Source of the DNA: Holothuria scabra
Lineage: Eukaryota; Echinodermata; Holothuroidea; Aspidochirotida; Holothuriidae
NCBI GenBank assembly: GCA_037179385.1
Contig: CM074195.1
Coordinates: forward strand, 11,135,887-11,199,886
Direction of reading: 5' to 3'
Length of the DNA stretch: 64,000 nt
Part shown: positions 36,651 to 49,700 of the stretch, piece by piece
Layout: every line of letters starts with the position of its first letter
Numbering within the stretch: position 1 is the first letter of the stretch
Notes under the pieces: model-generated
Seen by the model: only the letters and a program-made list of their open reading frames with translations
What the model was told of the DNA's origin: nothing
Database searches by the model: none
Position numbers and translations under genes: made by a program

Positions 36651-37050
36651 CCAAATGAATACTGCATCTTCCTCTAATCTAGGAGGCTAGAGTTTACATA
36701 CTCCACTGCATATAAGCTTTTTCTAGAGTCCTCCTGACCCTCTAGCAAGGGTCTTTCCACAAAAACCAAACTTTAAACTGCTTCCCAAAGAAGCTATATG
36801 TCCACTGAAGGACAACACTTGACAAACCTCATGGCCCTACATCATTGGTCTGTCATGTATGGCTCCATTCTAGACTGGCTGAAGAGAACAGATACTACAC
36901 ATGATCTTAGCCAAAAAGCAGAGAAGCCTTACTATTTAAATACTTACTTTTTACACTAGCAAACCTCCACTGCATATATGTGCCTATCTCAATCAGACAT
37001 AAAATATATAAGACCAATCACATTTTTCTGGGAGGACACAGTTGGATCTG
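36650..37050 (+). mobile_element. tRNA-derived SINE (second family), split copy
   Basis: The head (AATACTGCATCTTCCTCTAA, then GGCTAGAGTTTACATACTCC) stops at 36714 and the body resumes at 36965 with CTCCACTGCATATATGTGCC. It ends with ACCAATCACATTTTTCTG. The 250 bp between are the U2-derived insertion. Confidence 0.7.
36715..36964 (-). mobile_element. U2 snRNA-derived retroposon (putative SINE)
   Basis: Minus-strand bases 36929-36877 read GGCTTCTCTGCTTTTTGGCT, then AAGATCATGTGTAGTATCTG and TTCTCTTCAG. This matches the first ~50 nt of U2 snRNA, including the branch-site recognition GTAGTA, with only a few differences. The homology to U2 then stops. The following 150 nt end with GGGAAGCAGTTTAAAG, a GACCCTTGCTAGAGGGTC hairpin and GGAGGACTCTAGA, a 3' region also present at 11850-11945. 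The unit is flanked by a perfect 14-bp direct repeat CTCCACTGCATATA (36701-36714 and 36965-36978), so it was inserted by target-primed reverse transcription into the SINE at 36650-37050. About 35 bp before the U2 start lie inside the duplication and are unexplained. Confidence 0.8.
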
Positions 37051-37507
37051 TCCAAAAAAGACTTGAATCATACCTGGTCAACATTTAAACACACTTTTGA
37101 GATCTACTCTTAATCTCTTTGACTGCAATCATAGTAAGAGCTAAAGATATTCAATAGACAATCAAAAAGAATAGCCCTTAACACCACTCCACTTCTATCT
37201 ACCTACCCCTAATCTATTTGAAAGAAATTACTGATTAGGTTTTGACAAATTCTCAAATTCTTTTTTTCATTACTTGTCCACCTGGCTTGCTAATCTGGAA
37301 CTCTGCTTGTCTGCATGATTTTCCACTTGCCCACTTTTAACTCTTTTGTGATGGAGACTGCTAGAGTATCTGCCAATGGGATACAGTGTGCAACAGTGCA
37401 CTTGCCCGGGTTACTTTTTCACTTGTCCCAGACTGTCAAGTTGGGGAAGTGTCAAAACCTGTTACAGTTCCTTCTGTCTATGTCCATTTACACATTCCAT
37501 TTCTTTC

Positions 37508-37522
37508 TTTATTGCCTTTATT
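37508..37522 (-). promoter_or_regulatory. SF3B4: Poly(A) signals for SF3B4
   Basis: Two minus-strand AATAAA hexamers, at 37517-37522 and 37508-37513, lie about 170-180 nt after the SF3B4 stop codon. They are the first such signals downstream. Confidence 0.7.
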
Positions 37523-37687
37523 TGACATAAAGTCTCAAAGTACTTTGAGGAGTGAAGTTATCACAATGAAGATTTCTTCTGGAATGTCAACAAACAGTGG
37601 ATGTTACATTTTCAATCCAACTCTGAATCCTTCTGAGCTTTCTCTGGACTTTCTGTCTACCCTTCTGTTCACCATTCTGTCTTTTCA

Positions 37688-37758
37688 TTATGATCTAGGT
37701 GGTGGTGGTGGTCGCATCCTAGGAGGCATTAGAGGCGGTGGGCCTCTAGGGGGAGGAC
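37688..37758 (-). CDS. SF3B4: SF3B4 coding exon 7 and stop
   Basis: 71 nt encoding [14 protein letters not shown] and a final PPRS before TAA at 37688-37690, in phase with exon 6. The acceptor is TTTTGTTTTCAG. Confidence 0.92.
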
Positions 37759-40700
37759 CTGAAAACAAAAATCAAGATAACAATTGTCAACTTAATAATT
37801 CTTATTTTGTTCATTCAAAAAGGATTTTGAGCTTCAATTCAAATTTTCTAAATTCCTGACCAGACACTCTTTCAATTGGTACACAAAAACATGATTCAGA
37901 CACAACAAAGTTAAAAATGTAAACACTTTGTTTTACTTTTGGATTTGTATTAATTATGCTAATAATCACCTTTGTCATGTGATAGTACCCTAGAACACCT
38001 CATTAAGTTATTGACCTCATCAATTCAATGTATACAAATTTAATTCCACCAGTCCAAGAAGCCGATACAGAACAGCAAGATTAAACCTTTGAATCTCTTT
38101 TTGAACAGCTGCAAGTCTGGTCCAATTCAAAATGTGTTCATAAAAGAAAATGAATTTCAGTTCTTCTGAAAAAGATATTTGGTTACAGTCTGTGTTGAAA
38201 TTGTTACACCTGCATGTAGTTACTTTCATTAATTAAAATCCTTTCAAAGTTAAAATTACCTCTTGGGGGTCCTCTGGGAAATGGAGGAGGCCGTGGTGGT
38301 CTGTCAAAGCTTCCTTGTCCCATAGGTGGACCTCGAGGAGGCATGAATGGTGGTGGTCCTGCATCTCCACCTGCTGGCTGGTCCCCCCTGGGACCACCAA
38401 ATGGTGGTGGGAATGGTGGTGGTGGACCTCTCTGGCCCTGTTGATTCATGGGTGGCGGTGGTGGCATACCTGGTGGCGGAGGTCCCATTCCAGGTGGAAA
38501 ACCAGGAGGCATTTGACCAGAGGGTGGTGGAGGGAAAGGTGCTCCTGGTGGAGGAGGCATAGGAGGCCTTGGAGGCATAGGTGGTGGTCCACCTGTTGAT
38601 GGCATTGCAGGAGGCATCTGCATAGGAGGCATTCCACTGGGAGGTATAGGAGGTGGGGGCATTCCGGGAGGCATCCCCATCGGTGGTGGTGGCATCGAAG
38701 TAGGGGGAAAAGGGGGAAGTGGGGTAGTACTTGGTGGTGGAATAGATACTCCTGTTGAACTTGTAAGACCTGTTCCAAAGAAAACATTTACAGAGGAAAT
38801 AATTTTAAGCAAAGGGAGCAACTGCTGCTTAATAGTTGCCATTATAAAGTCACTTCAAATTTAAACCTGTAAACCAAATATTGCAAACCTTTCTGGATAA
38901 AACCTACAGATGAAACTTGAAAGGTAATACCAGCAATGTCACAAATGCTTAAGTTGTCTGAAATGTTTGCATTTTTAACATGTTTACCACCTACTGTACC
39001 ATGCAAGATCTCATTTTGCATGGCATTCCATCAGAATGATTAAAACTTTGAAGTAGGCCTGACACCAGCAAATTAAATCTAGATATATATATATATAAAG
39101 CTTTATATGCAAAGAGAAGGTGTGGTTTTACATATTAATTTAAACATCAAAAAACACTTGTAAGTCTGCATTAAGGCATCAACAAGGTGTCTTGAAAAGA
39201 CACTGCAGAACGAGCTGGTATTTCTGATGTGAAGAGGCTCAAGGGCTTTTTTCTCTGCCACATTCTTCAATAGAGAAATTGGGAGATTAACAAAGAGTTG
39301 CCCAAGGTGCATGCAGTGGCATTATTACATATGACTCCAGACTAGTGGGACCCTACTTTAATGCTTTTTCATTAATTTCAGGTCTTGTATTTTGATGTGT
39401 GCCAGTGTAATTGGACACCATCACTCACACCTCACACCTCAAATCACTATGAGCAATGTGATTTTCCCACACCTAGACAGACGATGGTACCTCATACTAA
39501 TTAAATTATTCAAGTTTAATAAATCAGCACACCTACAGTACCATACTCCTTACTATCCTGAGAAAAGTGACTTGTAGCAGACCTTAAAAATCTAAAACCC
39601 AAGGCCTGTAACATGACACATGAAGAACATTACTGAAAGGTTTTTACTTCTGTGGGCTACTGTATGTAATTCCCTTCTTTAACACATAAGTCACTTTTCC
39701 CCATTTTTCCCCAAATTTCATTAGGACAGACTGCATGGTCAAGTAGCTAGATCATTCAACTTGCAGTCATGAGGTTGGGAGTTTGAGTCCTTGCCTTGTC
39801 ATATAGAAGACTTTAACAATGGAACCTACTGTCATTGCACTTGGTGTTCAGCATAAGCATGAATGGAGTAGGGAAAATAAACCACAAGTAGAACAAAAGG
39901 CTGTGGCCGGCCTGACTTAAATCAATCAGTTCGGCACTGGGCTGTAAAACTCCATCTAACTAATGCACCATTTTATTTTATATTTTTTACACTAATGATT
40001 GTATTAATATCAACACTAGCAAAGTTCAAGATTGTATCTTTACTGCTTTATAAGTACAGTACAATTTTCTAGAAAACCTTTTATTGAACTAGAAAGCCAA
40101 CAGGCTTAGTGATTCCTTGCCATATGATATATCATAGCAAACATGGAAACAAACATGACATGCATGAGATCCCATACAATTATCCTACTTAATTGAGATA
40201 TCATACTAGTAAGGCCAAAACTTTTTGACCTCATGTGACCCAAAATGACCTTTTGACCCCTTAAAAACAATAGTGATCACCTCACCAACACATCTATCAA
40301 CATGAGCAATTCAAAATTAAGCTTAGTACAGTATGAGTATGGAAGTACTACCTCCATGGTATGAGATCCCTCACAGTTATCCCCCTAAAAATATTATTTC
40401 TAAAGGGTTTTATCTTTTGTCACCTCAAACCTTTGATCTCCACAAACAAGAGATATTTCTCACACAGCTTTAACATGCCAGAAAACTGTTTTGTCTCATT
40501 ACTTGATAAAGGGGTATTTTGAAACCATTTTTATCAAAAGTTTGATCAATGGGGACAGCTCTCCATTCTGAAGTCTCTATGTTCCGATGCCTGTATGTTT
40601 CGAAAAGTCTGCATTGAGGTTAGTGTTAAAACAAGCCCTCATCGACACACTCTCCTACAAGCATTGGATCAAATACTGTGTTCTCACATACCCCACGCTC

Positions 40701-43700
40701 GAGGTAACACTGTGTTACCTCACGCTCGAGTAACGCGCGACCTCGGGCATGTTTGTTTTAATCAAGCAAGGTCACAGGTATTTATGGCACTGATGACAGG
40801 TATTTTCTTACATTTTACTGTAATCGGTATGTGAAATATTTGACCTCGTTACTATGGTAACACTGTCCAATCAAGGAAACACTGGGTACGTGAGAACACA
40901 GACTAGAAAACACAGGGTTAGCCTGTGGTTTTGTCTGATTGTAAACACGAGTTAACACTGGGTGTTGCGGGGTATGTGAGACCAATTAAGCCTAATTAAG
41001 AGACATCTGAACAGAGATGTGTAACCTTGGCTATCAGTGATGGCAATTTTTGCTTTATGGGGGAAATGCCCCACCCATTGCCTATGGTATCCTTTGCAAA
41101 TTAACAAAAGCTGATATCCCTATTAATCCATAATTTAACAAGACTTTTAATTTGCCTTTTGTCTACTAATACTGTAGGTACAGCATAACACACAGTACAA
41201 GTTTTCCTTGTTTTATACACAGTATACAACATTATGCTTGCTCTTATTACCTGAACTAATTTTAAATGACAGCAGCAATGCAAAATAAAATCTTAATACT
41301 TTTGAAAAGTGTCATTAAGGGTAATCTTGAAGCAATGGTTCTATGCATTAAGCTTAGTGATACACTTTTTTGGGGGAGGGGGACAGTGACATGGATAAAA
41401 AATGAAATGTGAGACAAGAATTCCCACTCGTGATGATATTTGACATAACTACAATCCTTCACACAGGGGTTACTTTTTTGGTGCGGTTATCCAGATATAT
41501 GCAGAGATGAGGCAAGTTGTATGCTGATACATTTTATGCTATCAAAAATTTAAAACAAATTCTAGAATGAAACTAAGTGATAAATAATCACTGTAGAGCA
41601 TATGTACAGCAGAAGCACCAATCTAGATAGACACCAATGTTTAAAGTTGTGTTCAACAAAAATCCTAATACAAACACACTATCTGTTCAATTCCATTAAC
41701 TTCTACTGTATGTAAAGGACACTGTTTCTGAAGGGTGTCAAGCTACAGTATTTCTAAGATGACTTTCAGTTTAGAAACTTGATCAAGTGTACATGAACTT
41801 CTCCATCTCCAGACAATGGCTAGGCAAACAACTTTTATTTGTGGTCAGATGAGACAAGATAATGTGGACAGTTATTTTATGCTTGATTTTGCAGAGGTGT
41901 GACTTTCATGGAGGTCTGACATTTTGACCACAAATAGAGTACTAAATGCCTGCAGTGAATGGCATGAAATAGGAGTATATACAAACAATGGGCTGTCATG
42001 GTTGTTATGTACTGAGATCAAAATAAGCTTTCTTCAGAGGGTTTATAAGAGTCAATTAACACCACTTATACAGTAAAAAGCTTAAGTCAATTGAGCTGTA
42101 TGTTTGTATGAGGTAATCCTTCAGGACACTGTGGGGATAACTGGCAGTCAACTGTGAAAAATAAGGCCAGATAACTGTGACCAAATGGCAAAGAATAGGT
42201 CAGTCACAATTTGATTCACTCTATTTGGCAATGACAGTTCATGTGTGCTGAAGGGTATTTGATACCAAATGATCAGTATAAATTAGGTTCTTTTTTGTAA
42301 AGCTAATTAACTGTGGTATATCTAATTAATCAATTCCCATTTCCAATTCATGCATGCTTGCATGCACATGTCCTCATGAGGAGAGTAGGCACAAGGATTG
42401 CCAAATATTAGCACTTTTTGCCACTAAATTTAATGTTTTCTTCAGGTTTTCTATAAGGAAAAAGCAATGTAGGTATGTTATTGAAGAGATTCTTGTGCAT
42501 CACACAGAGTACTCTCTGTTCAAAGTTTACCCTTACGAAGTTCCACATCAGTCATCTACTTAGTGTGCATAGAAGCATCTTCTAATACTTTCAGACTATG
42601 TCCCTAAATGACCCTTATACAGACTGTTTAAACTCACATGTTCCACATCTCGTTTCATGAAAATCTATTTACTTGTGGCTGCAAAATCAGCATACCCATG
42701 AGCACTGAAGCATGTATGCCAGCCTGATGAACAGATTTTGCCTTTCAAGATTTTTTTTTTTGGCTCTGCCCACTTTTTCATGTATTTATACTTGGAACTT
42801 AATGTAATAGCAGGGCACAATTTCATGCCAGAATCAACATACTGTACAGTAACTACCATGTGATGTGCCTTTTTGTGCACGAAAGACCTTCTCCCTATGA
42901 GTTTGCTTCAGTACTTTACAAATACATTTTCAAAATTACCTCACTAAAGAATTTACACAGTGAAGTTAATAAACTGTTCCAAAAAAATTATACACCTATG
43001 CCTATTGCATTACCCATGCCAAATTATTCTTACCTTTTCACCCTAACCGCTCATGGATATTAACTTCAACAGTTATATACTTTTTTGAGATGTAGTGTTT
43101 GCAAGGTTTAGATGTTTTGAACTCTGATGACCCCAAATGACCTTTGACATCCAATAAAAACAATAGGGGTCATCTACTCAATATGGACAATCCACTTGGT
43201 AAATATGAGATTCCTGGCAGTTACCTTTCTTGACATATGGTGTTTACAAGTTTTTGAGCTTTTCATCTCTGATGACCCCAAATGACCTTTGACCTCCACC
43301 AAAAATTATAGTGATCATCTACTTAATATGGACAATCCACCTGCTACATATGAGATCCCTCACATTTACCCTTCTTGAGATACAGTGTTCACAAGGTTTT
43401 GACCTTTTTTCCTCTGGTGACCCCAAATGACCTTTGACCTCCATCAAAAACAATAGGGACCATCTACTCAATATGGACAATCAGCATGGTAAGTATGAGA
43501 TTGCTCACCTTTTTTCTTCTGGAGATATCGTGTTTACAAGCAATTTCCAAGGTATTTACATTTTGACCTCTGGTGACCCCAAATGACCTTTGACCTCTAC
43601 CAAAAAAATAGGGACCATCTACTCAATGTGGACATTCTACATGCCAAGTTTGAGATCCCTGGGGGTTACCCTTCTTGAGATATCGTGTTTACAAGCAGGC

Positions 43701-46700
43701 GTCACACACACACATACACACACACAACATCACCATCGCATAGATTACTTGCCTGCCTTCGGCAAGGAATCAAAAATGAGAAAAACATATTCAAATGGTC
43801 CAAATCTCATTTTCACAGGGTTCTTCTGAGCTGAGTTATGAAATGATGAACTTCTCCACTCACCTTCAACTGGTAGATTATATAATAATTTGTGATGTCA
43901 TTGTTGAGGTACTGAAACTACATTTTTTGCATTTCTTTGTTTTTTTCCAAAAGCTATTGCACCTTTTGTCAAAATGTGATCACATTCTCACTGCTATGGG
44001 GTGACTTGAATTCATAAGTCCTCAAAGTATAACATGCTTCGCAAACAACAAGAAGTGTTTTAGGTCACAAAACTACTAATTTCAAAAAGAAACAAAAGCA
44101 TGTAATGTGAGTTGTACAAGGAGAACATCACAGATTATTGCACAATGTACTATTTGGAATTAAGTGAACAAATTTCAACATTTAATATCTCAGCAATAGA
44201 ACAAGCTGTAACAATGAAAGTTGGAAGAATGAGATTATTTCCCAATCACAATCTTCACAATACTATATGCACTTAAAATCTCTCTTACCTGCAGTTGGGG
44301 GAGGGGGAGGAGGTTGGGCCACAGCTGCTGCAACAGCAGCTTGATTGGCTGCTATTGACTGGGAGGTAGGAGGGGCATCTGCAAATAGCTGATGTGGTCT
44401 GTCAGCCTGGGCAAGGGGATTCTGTTTAGCTAACAATCTTTCTGCAGCTGATCCATGCCTCTCTCCCTTAGAATCCTTCTTGAAGGCAAAAGATATTGTG
44501 ATTGCTCTGTTGCAAAGATACTGGCCATTCATGGCTTCGATGGCGGCATCCGCTGCCTCAAAACTGGCAAAGTTGATGAAAGCAAAACCTTTAGAGTTGC
44601 CAGTGTCTGGATCTCTCATAATCTGCAAATTGGTAAATAAGGTTAAATAAAATGTACATTTACAGAATTATTGAGTTTGTACATTTCTAAGACTTCTTAT
44701 GCCCAGGTCACACTAAAGCAATACCAAATTGGATTACCATCTGATTTTTTGAGTTTTATTGAAAATTCCCTCCATCCATTGTCCGAAAAAACTAAAAGTT
44801 TGCCAACATGTGTACGTAGTATGAGAGGACGATGGAAATGAAATGTAAACTATTTATTTCATAACATCCAATTGACAATTATTTTATTGGACTACGCATA
44901 TCCCTGTATACGATAAAAGCTGTCGCTGATGCGATATCACAAAATAATTAATATAACTTAGATTTTCATAGTCCTGCGATACAAGTTATATATTTACACA
45001 GGTTGGCAAAGTTTTGTTTCTTTTGGACCAAAGATGGAGGAGATTTTAAGTAAAATTCCCCAAAATGGGGAAAAATTGGATCCGGTATGACTGTAGTGTG
45101 ACATGGGCCTTGGTTATTATTTGGTTTCTCTTCCAGCTGTTAAACTGGGGGTTAATGGACTTTGAAGGATTTGGTATACATGGATACCTTGTGTAACAGA
45201 TCAACATTTTCCATTTAATTTTTACTAAAAGTTGCATTCCTGCACTTTTCAAAAAGTAAATGCAATAAGCTAGTGTACTGTTCAAGTCCTATTACAGTTC
45301 TTTGATTGGCTTCTTTTCTCACAAAATTTTTACAACTTTTCAAACTGTTAAAATATCTACACAGAGACAGTTTCTTACAGCTACTTTAAGCCAAAAAGTT
45401 ACTGATAAAAGCTAAGAACAATACCCAACTTGACTAGAACCATGATTTAGGAATTGAAATGTTCTGCGGAATCCAAACTTATTTAAAAATGAAAATGACA
45501 CAAGTTATGCCGCTAGACAAGTCCTTACAAAGGAGGTCGAGTTGGGTACGTAATTTAAGAAGAAAAGGGGATGAAGAAATAAATTTTTAAGATGGTTATC
45601 AAGTTGGTTCATTAAATGGTCAAAGAGATTAGATGTGTCTAACACAGGGGCATAGATCTGGTTTGTGGATTGGGAGGGGGGTAAAAATTTTCCAACAGCT
45701 GGTCAAACCCTGGATCATGTACTCTTGAGTCATCTATAAGCATTCCACTCATACAAACACAAGTGCACATGTACTGTACATGCATGAACAAACATGCATA
45801 CACACTCACATTGACAGAAACATAAACTCAAGTCAACGTTCTCTTAATGTGCATACTGTGCCACAATTTTGTTTTTTTAATCTGCCTGAATGATTGGAGG
45901 GGGAGGGGCAAATCCATATGTTTGGACACCCCCATTATTTTCATCCAGTTGGCAATTTCTCCCCTGTCAGCCCCACCCAGGATCAACACCCCTGGTGTTA
46001 CGGTGTTACACACAACTGAAATGACAATGATGGGGTAATTAGTGATAAAATCATCCATTAATATTAAGCAACTACTGTACCATTCGACCTTGTTAGTTAA
46101 GCTTACACCAAATTGAGTAACATGCTCACAAATACTCTTATGGATGGCTGTGTGATCAATGACTTCAGTTGTAAACAGTGGCATACACAGTGGGGGCATT
46201 GGGCTATGGTATCCCTCCTCACAGATGCCATTTTTTTTCTAAGAGCCTAAAATGCAAAAAATTTCACTTCAAAAGGTACCAAATGTGGCCACCAGATTGC
46301 ATGGAAGGACACCCACTTTCTCAAAAATTTTTGAAGGGGATAATCCCTGATCCTTTTTTTGTTTTTGTTTCTAAAACTAAGCAAATTTTGCAGCTTATGT
46401 CTTTGCAAAAGGTAGCATAGATAGCAATGGATTGCATGTAAGGAAACCCAGTGTTTTATTTTTTTTCAAAAGCCAGCCATCACTCAGCATACTACTTGAC
46501 CCCCCCCCTTCAGAGAAACCCTGCATATGACACTGGTTGTTAACATGTTGTATGTGCATTAGGGGTTGCTCTATGAGCAGTTCAAGATTTGAACAAGCTT
46601 TGGGAAGTACAAGCAGTATGATACAAACACATACTATGGCACACTATACTGTGCTCTGTATGTAAGTGGCACAGTATGTATGCCTTTTAATTGAGCATGG

Positions 46701-49700
46701 TATTGTGCAGTACATACAGGACCAGTTACTGTGGCTGCAATGACACACAGTGCTGTTGGGTCATGGAAGGGTGTGCTACCATGTGTGTAGTATGTAACAT
46801 GCCCAATCACCTGAGTAGCTGTTCATAGCAACACCTTAAAACATCAGAACTTTTTGGCTGTCATTTGGAATTCACAATTAGGGTGAAAACTACACCACAG
46901 ATCAACATTAGAGTTGGCTCGCATGGCACTGTTTCATACAATTTCTGTCACTATAGGAAGAAAAAAATGACTAATGGGGCTTATTGGTACCATTGCCATG
47001 GCATCATTACCTCCAAACTTGTAAGTTGTCACAAAATAATTGCTATAAACGCAATGAAACCTTTAAAGATAAACTCACCTTTGGGGTTTGCAAAATGACA
47101 CCAAATGCACTAAATGTGTCAAAGAGAAGTTTCTCATCAATTTCTGGGTCAAGATTACCAATAAAGATATTTGCACCAACATCTAGATTTTTTTGATGAG
47201 CTGAAGCCTGGCAGAATAAAAAATGTCAGAAGTTCATATTGAAGTACATTTTCAAGTTCAAAACTCAATTTCAAACTTGTTTCACTAATGAATTTAAAAA
47301 GTACATAAATAACATTTCAATATTGAAATAACAAATTTGCAAGGAATCATTTGAGGAACTCTGGAAAAACAAAAGGATGTTAGCATAGATAAAGACCTAA
47401 AAACAAAAAAATAACATAAAGAAGGAGATACTATACATGGGAATGAATTAATCAAACAAAGGATAAGAAAACAATGTATGGCACAGTACTTAAAGGGGAG
47501 GTTTAAGCAAAAATTTAATTTTCATATGTGAAAGAGGAACAAAATCTACACAATGTGTGAAAGTTCCATTCAAATCGAACATGTACAGTATTTCTTGAGA
47601 TATCAGTAAACGAACTCAGTAGATCTGTGTTCAAAATTTAGTTTGAGGGCAGCAGGGCTTATATCACTTCCTCACATTGACAAAAAATGCTTTATTTTTC
47701 TTCGTTTTATGAGACTGTTGTGCTGACCTTGAGTTAATAGGAATATGACCTCCCTGTGGGGGATGCAAAATTTGTGAAATTCTCATTCTACTTATGGAAT
47801 CACATAACAATAATATGGGATTGTTGAGGAGAAAATCCAGTGTAAAGTTTAAAGAAAAACAAAAGACTGCCCATTAATGTGGGGATGTGATGTCATGTGT
47901 GCTTGCTTCAAGTTCACATTTTGTTGACAATGTGAAAACTTTACGTGTTCATATCTTGAGAACCACACATCGGATTTCAATGCAAATTATACCAAAATGC
48001 TCAGAATAAGTACCCCTCTAACATATCAAATACTGTTGTGACCTTTAACCCTTCTTTTAAGTTTCATTGCATAATCAACATGTTACTTATTTATTTAAGT
48101 ATATTAATATACTTTAAAAATAATCAAGGACTTGTGAGCAGATGAACTGTGTCATCCACATTAATTTCAAATACATGTTGTGTCAAGTTTTTAGTGTCCT
48201 TCATAAATATTCTTGAAAAGCAAAGCAATTGACAGCCACTGTACATTAAATCAATATGAAACAAGCATCTGGAAAAATTATAATCAAAAGATTGTACGAT
48301 AAGGGAAAAAAAATTATTTGCAAATGGTTTTACCTTGTTTACTCTGATAGGTTTGCCATAAATTTTGATCATATTCATGACTTTGATAGCATAATCTGCA
48401 TCCTCTTCTCCCATAAATTCAATGAAGCCATATCCTTGGTGCATCTGGGTGACTCTGTCTTTAGGCATGTGCGTGTTCACTATAGGTTTGGTAAAATATG
48501 TAACAGAACATGGAGTGAACACTCAAGTTTGAGAAAATAACTTTATTTTACACTTAACTACAGCAATATCAGTATGGTACTAGAACCTTGCACAGGAAAT
48601 TCCACCCTCCAACAATTTTTTTTTTTTTTGAGGGGGGAGGGGAGTGGGATTGTGGGTGACTTTGATGACTTGCAAGGATAAATTTAATTTTTCCAAACCA
48701 ACTTTTTCAAACATGGGGTGGAAAATTTCAGAGGTAAACTGTAGGTTTGCACTTGAAAAGGTTTCCTTCATGTACAGTACCTTTGACAATTTTCAAAGTA
48801 TAGATTTCTCAAACAGCACATAATGATTTCAAGACAGACTTGACCAATATTTCAATGATAAAATCTCCTTCAATTGGTAAAGATAAATTTATCAAAAATC
48901 TAGCCAACTACTATATGAAATCACGTTTTTGTTACTGTAATAGAAAGCACGAGTTGAATAATCCTATTTTTTTTTTTTCATTAAATTCATTCCCATGGTT
49001 GAAATCACATTCTGCTTTAAGGTCAACAAATACATTGCTATACTGTAAAAAGTTAACAAAATACTATTCATCTAGGTGGGGCCTATTCCCAGGGCAATGC
49101 CCTGCAAATAAGGAAGAGTGCCATCTTTATTCACAGGGCAGAGCCCTCGGAATAAGGATGAGTGGCATCACTATCCCCAGGGCAAAGCAGCCCTGTGGAT
49201 TAAGAAAGAGCACCAGCATTATTCCCAGGGCAGTGCCCTGCGAATAAGGACGTAATGCATCACTATTTGCAGGGCATCCCCAAAGATCTGTTTAGCCTTG
49301 GGGATAAGAAAGAGGGCCACGAATATTCACAGGGCAGAAAACAGAGAATACAGGGAGTCTGCCCAACAATAATTACAGGTGCCATGTATTAACTACCCTA
49401 TATGTCAGGGGTCCTCTTTTCATTTTGCTGAAGAGCCACACAGGGAATGTGTGTTAATTGAATGTGCCAGTGATCATTATCCTGGTGAGGGGTATAAGGG
49501 GAAGGGGTATTCTCTCCTCTGAATATAGTGTTTGCACACATACTTGACGTATGCATACTTGAACTTCTTGCTGTATCTCTTGCCTGCTTCTGCTGAAAGC
49601 TTTTTGTTGGCAAATTCAACAGACCATGAATCCCAGACAACAAACACTGCCTTGCTTTCATCTGGAAACTAATGCCTTGTAAAATTCTTCATAGGAATTG

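Noticed and set aside
36877..36929. A functional U2 snRNA gene
   Set aside because: Only the first ~50 nt match; the Sm site and the 3' stem-loops are missing, and it is inside an insertion with a target duplication.
38315..38787. Trp- and His-rich frames over the SF3B4 proline-rich exon
   Set aside because: They are shadows of the low-complexity SF3B4 exon 6 in other frames.
48840..49247. 135-codon plus-strand frame
   Set aside because: It is antisense within SF3B4 intron 2 and its second half is the CAGGGC tandem repeat.
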